Shown: piece after piece, positions 49,828-57,502 of the stretch
Layout: each line of letters begins with the position of its first letter
Numbering within the stretch: the stretch's first letter is position 1
Source: Acidovorax sp. NCPPB 4044
GTDB lineage: Bacteria > Pseudomonadota > Gammaproteobacteria > Burkholderiales > Burkholderiaceae_C
DNA length: 64,000 nt
Reading direction: 5' to 3'
NCBI RefSeq assembly: GCF_028069655.1
Contig: NZ_JAMCOS010000001.1
Coordinates: forward strand, 4,184,001 to 4,248,000
Program-made: the position numbers and the translations under genes
The notes under the pieces: model-generated
The model's database searches: none
Told to the model about the DNA's origin: nothing
What the model saw: only the letters and a program-made list of their open reading frames with translations

Positions 49828-51326
49828 CACAGCACCTCCAGCCGGCGCAGCAGGGGCGCGCGCCGGTCGAGGTAGCGCTGCGCGCTGGCGGCCATGGCAT
49901 CGAAGTCCTGGACCTCCGGCCCGCCCATGGCGTCCACCATCTCGCGGGCGATGGCCTGCGGGTCGCCGGCATGCCGCTGCGCGGCGCGGATCTGCCACAG
50001 CGCGGGAGCGGACCACTCCACGGCCAGCCCGGACGCACCGGAAACCAGGTGCCGCGTGCCATCGCTGCCGCCGCGCGCCAGCACCGCGGCATTGAACGCC
50101 CGGACCGGCGCGCGCGCGGTGGCGCGCAGCGCGGCGGGCAGCGCGGGCATCACCACGTCGCTGCTCGCGAGCAGCATCAGCGCTTCATGCAACGCGGCGC
50201 CGTCCAGGCCACCCAGGGCGGGGCGGGACAGCAGATCGCGCACGCGGGCCGGGGCGGCCGCGAGCGCATCCAGCACATCGGTCAATGCGCCTTCACCCAG
50301 GCGCTGGGCCACCAGATCGCGGGCGGCGCACTGCGGCACGGCCTCGCGCTGCACGGCGAGAACCCACTCGCGCTCCAGGAGGCGGGCCGCCTGATCGGCC
50401 GGGGAGAGCGCCGCGGGGCCGCGCACGAACAGATCCCGCCGGAAGGAGCGGTCCAGGCCGTAGTCGCGCAGGGTTTCCCGCAGTACGGGGTCGGCGGTCG
50501 ATGCCAGGAGGTCGCGCAACCCGTCGGACAGGCAGGCCGAATCCACCTGCTCGGCCAGCACGGCCGGGGCGGCGAAAGTAAGGCCCAGGGGGGCGAATTC
50601 GCTCGCCACCTGGTGGAAGTAAAGCGGGTGCGAGTCCGGCCCCACGTATTCGTGCAGGGCGTAGTTGGGGCCTTCGGCCTGCGCGTGCTGCAGCCGCTCC
50701 TGCACGGCCGGGTGGGATTGCAGGTAGCCCTGGCCGCAGGCAGAGAGCGAGTGGATGAAATCCAGCGCGCCCTGCAACTGCCCGGCCGCATCGGCATCGG
50801 GCGCGGCCACATGCGCGGCATGCAGGTGGAACAGCTCGCGCAGGGGCAGCAGCGGTGCCCAGCCGGGCAGCGCGTTGTAGCTCACGTACACCACGCCGCC
50901 GGGCTTCAGCCGGCGCTCGACGAACCGCACGATCGCCTGGCGCAGCGCGGGCGAAACCCAGGAATACACCCCGTGCATCACGATGATGTCCATGGCGGGC
51001 AGGTCGCGGTCGAGCAGTTCCTCGAAGCCGTCTTCGAACACGTCCACATTGCCGAGCCCCGCATCGCGGGCCAGGTCGCGCGCATAGGCCACGTGGGCCG
51101 GATTGAAGTCGTTGCCGAAGAAGCGCATGTGCGGGAAGCTGGCCGCGTTGGCGAGCAGCGAAACCCCGAAGCCCATGCCCAGCTCGAAATAGCACAGTGG
51201 CGCCTGCAGGTCCGGGGTGCGCAACCCGCGCGATTCGAGCGCGGTAGCGATCACGCCGGGCGACAGGGCCGCGTAGTAGCCATGGGTATAGACCAGTTCA
51301 TTCGGCGCGGTGCGGGGGAGTGACAT
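49827..51326 (-). CDS. SAM-dependent methyltransferase with regulatory domain
   Basis: 499 residues from MSLPRTAPNELVYTHGYYAA at 51,326 behind AAAGGA. The N-terminal class I methyltransferase domain has the SAM motif CYFELGMGFGVSLLANAA, FFGNDFNPAHVAYARDLA and MHGVYSWVSPALRQ. The C-terminal half (about 220-499) matches the layout of the methyltransferase regulatory-domain family often seen in bacterial clusters. The substrate is unknown. It shares a 293-bp divergent promoter region with hrcC and is coupled to the lytic transglycosylase, so a role in the secretion system or its substrates is plausible. Confidence 0.78.
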   Translation of the reverse strand: MSLPRTAPNELVYTHGYYAALSPGVIATALESRGLRTPDLQAPLCYFELGMGFGVSLLANAASFPHMRFFGNDFNPAHVAYARDLARDAGLGNVDVFEDGFEELLDRDLPAMDIIVMHGVYSWVSPALRQAIVRFVERRLKPGGVVYVSYNALPGWAPLLPLRELFHLHAAHVAAPDADAAGQLQGALDFIHSLSACGQGYLQSHPAVQERLQHAQAEGPNYALHEYVGPDSHPLYFHQVASEFAPLGLTFAAPAVLAEQVDSACLSDGLRDLLASTADPVLRETLRDYGLDRSFRRDLFVRGPAALSPADQAARLLEREWVLAVQREAVPQCAARDLVAQRLGEGALTDVLDALAAAPARVRDLLSRPALGGLDGAALHEALMLLASSDVVMPALPAALRATARAPVRAFNAAVLARGGSDGTRHLVSGASGLAVEWSAPALWQIRAAQRHAGDPQAIAREMVDAMGGPEVQDFDAMAASAQRYLDRRAPLLRRLEVL

Positions 51327-51465
51327 CGTTTTCCTTTCGGGACGGGGCTCCGGCCGCTCGCTGCGGCCGAAAGGGGACAAACGCACCCCGGCGCGCAGGC
51401 GCGGCAGACAGGGATGCACACGCACCCGATTCCAACCGGCACCCCGGCGACGGTGCCGCGGGCGG

Positions 51466-51490
51466 TCGAAGCAATGGCCCGAAAGGCGAA
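51466..51490 (-). promoter_or_regulatory. PIP-like box facing the methyltransferase
   Basis: On the minus strand TTCGC (51,490-51,486), 15 bases, TTCGA (51,470-51,466). Both TTCG cores and the spacing are right, but the final base is A instead of B and no YANNNT lies 30-32 bases on. It is 36 bases from the perfect PIP box for hrcC on the other strand. Confidence 0.35.
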
Positions 51491-51525
51491 GCAACGGTAC
51501 GGCCCTGCAGACCGGACAAGGGGCC

Positions 51526-51587
51526 TTCGCAAGCGCTCGCACGGCTTCGCATCCCGGTGCGCGGCGAACGACCCCGGCTCCTAAGCT
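51526..51587 (+). promoter_or_regulatory. Perfect PIP box with matched -10 for the hrcC operon
   Basis: TTCGC (51,526-51,530), 15 bases, TTCGC (51,546-51,550), 31 bases, TAAGCT (51,582-51,587). It fits TTCGB-N15-TTCGB-N30-32-YANNNT fully. Transcription should start near 51,594, which rules out the upstream ATGs of the open frame and supports the GTG start of hrcC at 51,620. Confidence 0.92.
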
Positions 51588-51619
51588 CCCCCCAACGACG
51601 ACACAACCGGAGCGCGCCA

Positions 51620-53665
51620 GTGAAGCCCACCCACCCAGCCCCTCGACCACGGCACGCGATCGCCGGCTTGCCGGGCAACGTGCTGGCCGCCGCAGCGATT
51701 TCCCTGGGCCTCGCCTCCCTGCCCCTCAGCAGCACCGCCGCTCAGGGGATGCCGCTCAAGCTCAGCGCCAGCCTCTCCACCCTGCCTTCCACGGAAGCGA
51801 GCGTGGCGGTCATCGTTCCGGCGGTGGACACGCCTTCGGCCGCGCCACAGGCGGCACCGGCGGAAACCTCCCGCAAGCCGGGAGCCAAGCGCATGTCCTA
51901 CCACGCGATGGCCGCCTCCTCCTTCTCCTCCGCAGGTGCCATGCCTGCGGCGGCGGGCAGCAACCCGCCCGCGGCCTGGGCGCCGCCCGTCGCTTCGCCC
52001 ATCGCGGTGCCGCCTTCCATTGCTCCGAGAACGCTCGAAACGCTGACCCCGGTTTCCCGCGCGGCGGAAGCGAACTGGGGACGCGGCCGCTTCGTCTACC
52101 GCGCGGAGAGCAAGCGGCTCGCGGATGTCCTGCAGGACTTCGCCGCCAGCCAGGGCATTCCAGCCGTGGTGGCCGATGGCGTGGACGGCATCGTCAATGC
52201 GAATTTCGACGCCAAGCCGCGCGAGTTCCTCGACAGCGTGGCGCGCGCCTACAACATGCTCTGGTACCACGACGGATCGGCGCTGTACTTCTACCCGGGC
52301 CGCGCGATTCAGAGCCGCATGTTCCGCATCAAGGGGTTCAGCCGCGAACAGCTCACGGGCATGCTGCAATCGCTGGACGTGGGCGACAAGCGCTACCCCA
52401 TCCGTTTCGATGCCGCGAGCAGCACGCTCTATGTCTCCGGGCCGCCGCGCCACGTCGAACTGGTGAGTTCCGCCCTGGAAGCCCTGGACGCCGGGGTGAC
52501 CGAAAGCGCCGAGCGCACGGTGCGCGTCTACCCCCTGCAGTTCGCTTCGGCCAGCGACCGCTCGATGGGCGACTCCACGGTGCCCGGCGTGGCTGCGACG
52601 CTGCGCAAGCTCTACGGCAAGGACGACGGGGATGGCCTGGCGGCCTCCCGGGCCACCACCGCCGACACGATCGAGAAGATCCAGCAGCAGACGCGCAAGA
52701 AGATGAGCGCGTACGTGCCAGTCCCCTCGGCCAACCAGTTCCTGCCCCCGCTGCCCCGCGCGAACCCGGCCGAAGGGCAGCGCCCGCCGGAAGCGGTGTC
52801 CAGCTCCGGAGCCGGTGCTTCCCAGAAGCCTGAAGAGGCGCCGCCCCGCTTCGAGGCCGACGAGGGCACGAACTCGGTGGTGGTCTACGGCCGCGCGGAC
52901 CGCATGGACGAATACGAGGCCCTCATCCGCCGGCTCGACCAGCGCCCGCAGCTGGTCGAGCTGGAGGCCACCATCATCGAGGTGAACTCCGACAGCGTGG
53001 ACGCCCTGGGCGTGAACTGGTCGATGCGCGCCGGCACCAGCACGCTGAGCACCAACCTGCCGGGCCCCTCCACCCCCGCGGCGCTCGGCACCATCGTGCT
53101 CGACGCAGGCCGCCATCTGCTGGCGAACGTCAACGCCCTGCAGGCGCAGGGCAAGGCCCGGATCCTCTCCAAGCCGTCGGTGCTGGGCGTGGCCAACCGT
53201 GCGGCGGTCATGCGCGAAAAGCGCGTGGCCACCGTGCGGGTCGCGGGCAACCTCGAAGCCAACCTGTTCCAGATCGAGGCCGGAACCCTGCTGCAGATGA
53301 CACCGCAGGTCACCGCGATCGACGGCACCAACAACATCAAGCTGACCCTCTACATCGAGGACGGTGCGTTCGAGACGAACGTGGTGGACCAGATCCCCGT
53401 CGTCAAGAAAACCGAGATCCGTACCGAGGCCCATGTGCGCGAGGGCGAGAGCCTGCTGATCGGCGGCATCACCGTCGAGACGGAGAACACGCAGGACAAC
53501 GCCGTCCCGGGCCTCTCCAAGCTGCCCGTCGTGGGCGCCGCCTTCCGCAATACCGAGCGTCTCTCCCGCCGCACCGAGCGCCTGTTCCTGATCACGCCCC
53601 GCGTGCTCGCCCAGAACGCTCCGAGCACCGTTTCCTCGATCTCTCAAGAGGTTCGCAAGCCATGA
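51620..53665 (+). CDS. hrcC: Type III secretion outer-membrane secretin HrcC (SctC)
   Basis: 681 residues from a GTG at 51,620 with CCGGAG seven bases upstream. A Sec signal (LPGNVLAAAAISLGLASLP) leads an N-terminal ~120-residue extension, then the N0/N1 domains (LADVLQDFAASQGIP onwards), N3 and the secretin core: ELEATIIEVNSDSVDALGVNW, ILSKPSVLGVANRAAVM and VPGLSKLPVVGAAFR. It forms the outer-membrane ring. It is the first gene of the long plus-strand hrp operon; its stop overlaps the sctD start (ATGA). Confidence 0.95.
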   Translation: MKPTHPAPRPRHAIAGLPGNVLAAAAISLGLASLPLSSTAAQGMPLKLSASLSTLPSTEASVAVIVPAVDTPSAAPQAAPAETSRKPGAKRMSYHAMAASSFSSAGAMPAAAGSNPPAAWAPPVASPIAVPPSIAPRTLETLTPVSRAAEANWGRGRFVYRAESKRLADVLQDFAASQGIPAVVADGVDGIVNANFDAKPREFLDSVARAYNMLWYHDGSALYFYPGRAIQSRMFRIKGFSREQLTGMLQSLDVGDKRYPIRFDAASSTLYVSGPPRHVELVSSALEALDAGVTESAERTVRVYPLQFASASDRSMGDSTVPGVAATLRKLYGKDDGDGLAASRATTADTIEKIQQQTRKKMSAYVPVPSANQFLPPLPRANPAEGQRPPEAVSSSGAGASQKPEEAPPRFEADEGTNSVVVYGRADRMDEYEALIRRLDQRPQLVELEATIIEVNSDSVDALGVNWSMRAGTSTLSTNLPGPSTPAALGTIVLDAGRHLLANVNALQAQGKARILSKPSVLGVANRAAVMREKRVATVRVAGNLEANLFQIEAGTLLQMTPQVTAIDGTNNIKLTLYIEDGAFETNVVDQIPVVKKTEIRTEAHVREGESLLIGGITVETENTQDNAVPGLSKLPVVGAAFRNTERLSRRTERLFLITPRVLAQNAPSTVSSISQEVRKP

Positions 53666-54660
53666 AGCAACTTCGTATCCTGACGGGCCGCCATGCCGGT
53701 GCCCAAATAGATTTGACTCCAACGCGCTACCACATCAGCGCGGACGACGCGGCAGATATCCAGTTGCTTGACTGGACCGCCGCCCCGGTGGTGATCGACG
53801 CTGGAGACGACGGCATGGTCCACATCGCTATGGCTTCCCAAGGCCCCGCCGCAGCGGCGGGCACGCTGGAAGATTTTGCCCCCCGGCGCTTCGGTGACGT
53901 GGTGCTGTGCGCCGGCCCCGCCGGAGCGCCCTGGCCCGCCGACGCCGACCTGATCGGCCGGCTGGCCCAACCTGCGGTCGCCGCCGTGCAGACGGTGACC
54001 GTAAAGGCCAAGGCAGTGTGGCCGCGCGTCACGTCCGCCGTGGTGGGCACGGCACTCATGACCGCCGCGCTCAGCGCCGCCGTGGCGCCGCTGGGGCAGA
54101 GCGAGGCAGAGCGCAAGGCGCTTACCTCGGTGCTCCCGCCGGAACCCCTCAAGATGCGCGTGGACCGCGCGCTGGCGGAGACCTCCGTGGCAGGCTACGA
54201 GGTGGTGCAACAGGGCGATGGCGTCCTGGTGCGCGGCCTGCTGCGCCAGCCCGCAGATGCCGACGCGCTGCGCCAGCGGCTGTCGGCCTTCCAGGGTGAC
54301 CGCATCGTGCAGTCGTTCGCATCGGCCACCGAAGTCGCACAGAGCATCGCCGATGCCCTGGGCCAGCCGGGCCTGCGCATCGCGCACCACGGCAATGGCC
54401 TCTTCACGCTCACCGGGGAAGTGGCGAACCTGGCCACGCTGCGCCAGAACGCCGCCCGCGTCGCCACCGACCTGGCACCGCTCGTGCGCGGCATCGATGT
54501 CGCTGCCACGGAGCGTCCCCCCGCTGCCCATCCCGCAATGAGCGCGCTGATGGACGTCGACGGCCTGCAGTACATGCAGACGCGCGACGGCGTGAAGCAT
54601 CTCTCCCTCGTGTCCGGACCGCGGCTCGCCTCGGCCGACCGGACGAACTCCATCCGCTAA
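53662..54660 (+). CDS. sctD: T3SS inner-membrane ring protein SctD (HrpW of Ralstonia, HrcD/HrpD5 of Xanthomonas)
   Basis: 332 residues. An N-terminal FHA-like cytoplasmic domain (MKQLRILTGRHAGAQIDLTP, with ISADDAADIQLLDW) is followed by one membrane helix (about residues 127-149) and a periplasmic part with two BON-like ring-building repeats (VAGYEVVQQGDGVLVRGLL; LRIAHHGNGLFTLTGEV). SctD forms the outer of the two inner-membrane rings around HrcJ. Start overlaps the hrcC stop by four bases. Not to be confused with the harpin called HrpW in Pseudomonas. Confidence 0.82.
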   Translation: MKQLRILTGRHAGAQIDLTPTRYHISADDAADIQLLDWTAAPVVIDAGDDGMVHIAMASQGPAAAAGTLEDFAPRRFGDVVLCAGPAGAPWPADADLIGRLAQPAVAAVQTVTVKAKAVWPRVTSAVVGTALMTAALSAAVAPLGQSEAERKALTSVLPPEPLKMRVDRALAETSVAGYEVVQQGDGVLVRGLLRQPADADALRQRLSAFQGDRIVQSFASATEVAQSIADALGQPGLRIAHHGNGLFTLTGEVANLATLRQNAARVATDLAPLVRGIDVAATERPPAAHPAMSALMDVDGLQYMQTRDGVKHLSLVSGPRLASADRTNSIR

Positions 54661-54681
54661 CCCTCCAAGACGTTTCAGACC

Positions 54682-54945
54682 ATGACCGCATCCATCGAAT
54701 CCACCATCTTCAGCGATCTGGAAAATCTCGAACAGGCCCTGAGCGAAGACCTCAGCGGAGACCGAGCGCGCGCCATGATCCGCTACTTCTCCGAAGTGTC
54801 GCGTGAAAGCGGCACGATGAAGATCCAGGCCCAGGTCGACGCCGAGCGCCAGCTCATCGGCCAACTGGTCGATGCCTTCAATGCCTCGCAGCGCGTGATC
54901 AAGAAGATCTGGGAAACGCTGCACGGCACGACGCTGGCCGTCTGA
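54682..54945 (+). CDS. Small helical hrp protein (possible needle co-chaperone)
   Basis: 87 residues, MTASIESTIFSDLENLEQAL..., acidic N-terminal half, predicted all helical, one charged coiled-coil-like segment around residues 45-75. It lies 21 bp after sctD and 19 bp before a TPR-like gene. In Yersinia a small helical YscE and a TPR protein YscG together chaperone the needle subunit. Here a small helical gene, a TPR-like gene and the pilin genes follow in that order, so a similar role is inferred. Xanthomonas HrpD6, which also follows hrpD5, is another possibility. Confidence 0.6.
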   Translation: MTASIESTIFSDLENLEQALSEDLSGDRARAMIRYFSEVSRESGTMKIQAQVDAERQLIGQLVDAFNASQRVIKKIWETLHGTTLAV

Positions 54946-54964
54946 GCGCGAGGAGACCACCACC

Positions 54965-55402
54965 ATGATCCACTCCGCGCCTTTCAAAGCCACCGCCGCC
55001 CTGGCGCCCTCCGTGCCCTACCCGGTGATCTACCGCAACCTCATGAGCGTTGCACTGCTGGGCACCGTGTACCGCGTCGGCAGCGATGCAGACACCATCA
55101 GCCAGGCCGTCGAGGCCACGCTGGAAGACTCCAGCAGCTACCTGCTCTACCGCAACATCGTCCTGGCCATGGCCGGGCAGCGGGGACAGGAGCGCGACCA
55201 ACTGCTGCACCACGTCGAGAACCACCCCGAAGACGGCGTGAGCAAGGTCGCCCTGGCCCTCACCCTGCTGTTCGAGGGCGACCCGGCGTGGCGCCACTGG
55301 ATCGACAACGTCCTCGCGACCAGCATGGACCAGCCGGTCCGGCATGCCGCGCAGGGCATCCTGCATTTCCTGGGCAAGGCGCCCAAGCCCGTCATCCACT
55401 GA
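54965..55402 (+). CDS. TPR-like hrp protein (Ralstonia HrpX position; possible pilin chaperone)
   Basis: 145 residues, start MIHSAPFKATAALAPSVPYP with AGGAG upstream. The body is helical with repeats of the TPR-like HrpB1 kind: VIYRNLMSVALLGTVYRVG, YLLYRNIVLAMAG, VALALTLLFEGDPAWRHWID. It sits where Ralstonia has HrpX (not the regulator of the same name in Xanthomonas), just before the pilin. It may keep the pilin unpolymerised; that is inference from position and fold. Confidence 0.6.
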   Translation: MIHSAPFKATAALAPSVPYPVIYRNLMSVALLGTVYRVGSDADTISQAVEATLEDSSSYLLYRNIVLAMAGQRGQERDQLLHHVENHPEDGVSKVALALTLLFEGDPAWRHWIDNVLATSMDQPVRHAAQGILHFLGKAPKPVIH

Positions 55403-55515
55403 CGGGCACAAGGTAGCGGCGCAACGGCTTCGGCCGGCGCGCCAAACACTGAAGACCGCATGGTGCGGCCTTCTCAGACCGCGGGTGACCGCACTTTCTC
55501 TCAAAGGAGTCCCAC

Positions 55516-55722
55516 ATGTCCACATCCGGCGCAGACGCAGCGACCAAGCGTTCCATCGCACTGCAAGAGCAGAACATGAAGAACCAGGAGGCGCTGACCG
55601 ATGCCAGCACCAAGAACATGGCCAAGCAGGCCCTGCTCAACTTCCAGAAGGAAATGGCGGAAATGAACGCCAAGACCATCGGCGCCATGGGCAAGGGCCT
55701 GTCCGGCCTCGCACCGTCCTGA
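55516..55722 (+). CDS. hrpY: Putative Hrp pilus subunit, copy 1
   Basis: 68 residues: MSTSGADAATKRSIALQEQN, then MKNQEALTDASTKNMAKQAL, then LNFQKEMAEMNAKTIGAMGK and GLSGLAPS. No cysteine, no signal peptide, Gln/Met/Lys-rich helix, as in the HrpY/HrpE/SctF group of pilins. The assignment also rests on synteny: in Ralstonia hrpY lies between hrpX and hrpK, and here it lies between the HrpX-like gene and hrpB1 (=hrpK). Strong AAGGAG ribosome site. Two more genes with an identical product follow. Confidence 0.68.
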   Translation: MSTSGADAATKRSIALQEQNMKNQEALTDASTKNMAKQALLNFQKEMAEMNAKTIGAMGKGLSGLAPS

Positions 55723-55814
55723 TGCGCATCGCGCCCTGCGCGGCTGCGGCCGTGCATGGGCAGGCGTGAAACCCGTTCCCGCAATCCATTTCTTAACTTC
55801 CCAAGGAGCCTCCA

Positions 55815-56021
55815 ATGTCCACATCCGGCGCAGACGCAGCAACCAAGCGTTCCATCGCACTGCAAGAGCAGAACATGAAGAACCAGGAGGCGCTGACCGA
55901 TGCCAGCACCAAGAACATGGCCAAGCAGGCCCTGCTCAACTTCCAGAAGGAAATGGCGGAAATGAACGCCAAGACCATCGGCGCCATGGGCAAGGGCCTG
56001 TCCGGCCTCGCACCGTCCTGA
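55815..56021 (+). CDS. hrpY: Putative Hrp pilus subunit, copy 2
   Basis: Encodes exactly the same 68 residues as copy 1. Differences are silent (for example GCG to GCA at Ala9). The 92-bp spacer before it carries AAGGAG six bases from the ATG and differs from the leader of copy 1, so copies 2 and 3 share their leader. No terminator separates the copies; they are presumably on one transcript. Confidence 0.68.
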   Translation: MSTSGADAATKRSIALQEQNMKNQEALTDASTKNMAKQALLNFQKEMAEMNAKTIGAMGKGLSGLAPS

Positions 56022-56113
56022 TGCGCATCGCGCCCTGCGCGGCTGCGGCCGTGCATGGGCAGGCGTGAAACCCGTTCCCGCAATCCATTTCTTAACTTCC
56101 CAAGGAGCCTCCA

Positions 56114-56320
56114 ATGTCCACATCCGGCGCAGACGCAGCAACCAAGCGTTCCATCGCACTGCAAGAGCAGAACATGAAGAACCAGGAGGCGCTGACCGAT
56201 GCCAGCACCAAGAACATGGCCAAGCAGGCCCTGCTCAACTTCCAGAAAGAAATGGCGGAAATGAACGCCAAGACCATCGGGGCCATGGGCAAGGGCTTGT
56301 CCGGCCTCGCACCCTCCTGA
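56114..56320 (+). CDS. hrpY: Putative Hrp pilus subunit, copy 3
   Basis: Again the same 68 residues, with several silent changes concentrated in the last third (for example AAG to AAA in FQKEM, CTG to TTG near the end). This makes copy 3 the oldest or least homogenised unit. It is followed by the small membrane-protein gene 47 bp downstream. Confidence 0.68.
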   Translation: MSTSGADAATKRSIALQEQNMKNQEALTDASTKNMAKQALLNFQKEMAEMNAKTIGAMGKGLSGLAPS

Positions 56321-56367
56321 TGGGCGGCAGGCAACGCACGAGAAACGTCCCATCCCCAGGAACAAGC

Positions 56368-56547
56368 ATGCCGTACGCCGTTTTCCTGGCCATGGCCACG
56401 CTCTCGTGTGCCGCCTATGTCATTCAGGTGGATGCCGGCATCGCAGCGGCCGCGCAACCCGCGCCCAGCGAGCCGGCATCGCTCACCAGGCCCGATCCCG
56501 TCGCTCCTCCCCTATTCCAACCATCCACCAGGGAGACACATCCATGA
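56368..56547 (+). CDS. 59-aa small membrane protein in the hrp operon
   Basis: ATG at 56,368 with AGGA upstream: MPYAVFLAMATLSCAAYVIQ, then an Ala/Pro-rich tail ending RETHP. One hydrophobic segment (residues 3-20) suggests a membrane anchor or a signal sequence. Its stop overlaps the hrpB1 start (ATGA), so translation is coupled, which argues that it is a real gene. No family is recognised. Confidence 0.6.
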   Translation: MPYAVFLAMATLSCAAYVIQVDAGIAAAAQPAPSEPASLTRPDPVAPPLFQPSTRETHP

Positions 56548-57062
56548 CCCCCCAGCTCTCACGGCGAGAAGTGGTGGCAGGCCTCATCCAGTTGGCAACG
56601 AAAGCCATCGAGCATCTGCACACCGACGATGCGGCCGACATCCTCCAAGGAGCACGCATCCTGCGCCCGCGCATGGTCGAGCTGGATCTCGTGGAAGGAT
56701 GGATCTGCATTCAGCGAGGCGAAGTCCACGAATGCCTTCGCCTCATGCGCAACGTGGAAAACAGCCCCACGCACTGGGGCATGGCCAAGGCCCTGATGGC
56801 CCAGTGCCAGTTCTTCCTGAAAGACCCCACGTGGGAAGCCAGCGCCGATGAAGTCCTGGCAGGGTGCAAGGACCCGACCGCGCTCTACCTCATCCAGCGG
56901 CTGACCGCGCGGCGCCCCGGCAGCACCGCCCCCGCCGCCGAAGAGACCGCCCCGCCAGCGGCCGTGGCCGAGACCGCGGCACCGCAGCCAGAACTGCAGC
57001 GGCGCAAATTCCAGCCGGTGGATCCCTTGACCAACCCCTTCGTATTCCAGTTGCGCGCCTGA
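56544..57062 (+). CDS. hrpB1: Type III secretion protein HrpB1 (HrpK of Ralstonia)
   Basis: 172 residues from MTPQLSRREVVAGLIQLATK. The core (TDDAADILQGARILRPRMVE, then GWICIQRGEVHECLRLMRNV and CQFFLKDPTWEASADEVLAG) matches the HrpB1/HrpK family, TPR-like, cytoplasmic. A Pro/Ala-rich linker and a short conserved-looking tail (DPLTNPFVFQLRA) follow. It is directly before hrpB2, as in other group II clusters. Confidence 0.85.
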   Translation: MTPQLSRREVVAGLIQLATKAIEHLHTDDAADILQGARILRPRMVELDLVEGWICIQRGEVHECLRLMRNVENSPTHWGMAKALMAQCQFFLKDPTWEASADEVLAGCKDPTALYLIQRLTARRPGSTAPAAEETAPPAAVAETAAPQPELQRRKFQPVDPLTNPFVFQLRA

Positions 57063-57102
57063 GCCGGCACGCAGCTTCTTCCCCAGCCCACAGGACATCG
57101 CC

Positions 57103-57492
57103 ATGAACGCCCTCCAACTGCCCGTCTTCCCGACCCCGGCCATCGAAACCGGCGCGGCTTCGGCCTCCCCCATGAGCGCACTGGCGGAGAAGTTCGCTCG
57201 CATGATGGAAGGCTCGCAAGGCACCCAGCAGGCACCGCTGTCCGAAATGTCCCCGGATTCCACCATCGGCAATGCCCTGCTCCACCAGGACGAGTCGATG
57301 CGCAAGACCCTGCAGGACATGCATGCGCTCGCCCATGCGCAGAAGGACGGGTCGCTGAGCGACATCGACCTCACGTCCCGCCAGGTCGAACTCATGTACC
57401 GGGTGTCCGGCATGCAGTTCCAGTTCCACGCCATGGTCTACCTCGCACAGAGCAGCAAGAGCGGTATCCAGACGCTCATGCGCAACCAATGA
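57103..57492 (+). CDS. hrpB2: Type III secretion inner-rod protein HrpB2 (SctI; HrpJ of Ralstonia)
   Basis: 129 residues. The C-terminal part (DIDLTSRQVELMYRVSGMQF, QFHAMVYLAQSSKSGIQTLM) is diagnostic of the inner-rod family, which links basal body and pilus and is itself an early secretion substrate. The N-terminus is unstructured and Ala/Ser/Pro-rich. It lies between hrpB1 (40 bp) and hrcJ (10 bp). Confidence 0.88.
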   Translation: MNALQLPVFPTPAIETGAASASPMSALAEKFARMMEGSQGTQQAPLSEMSPDSTIGNALLHQDESMRKTLQDMHALAHAQKDGSLSDIDLTSRQVELMYRVSGMQFQFHAMVYLAQSSKSGIQTLMRNQ

Positions 57493-57502
57493 CGGGCCCG
57501 CC

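Larger units (their letters stand above)
55516..56320 (+). repeat. 299-bp tandem triplication carrying the pilin gene
   Basis: ATGs at 55,516, 55,815 and 56,114 give an exact 299-bp period. The spacer after copies 1 and 2 is identical base for base, including the second ribosome site; copy 3 ends with its stop. Copies differ at only a few silent positions. Confidence 0.97.

Noticed and set aside
51320..51619. N-terminal 100-codon extension of HrcC
   Set aside because: It overlaps the PIP promoter and lies upstream of the predicted transcript start.
55392..56457. Minus-strand repeated frames opposite the pilin copies
   Set aside because: They repeat only because the pilin unit is triplicated; they lack ribosome sites and contradict the operon direction.
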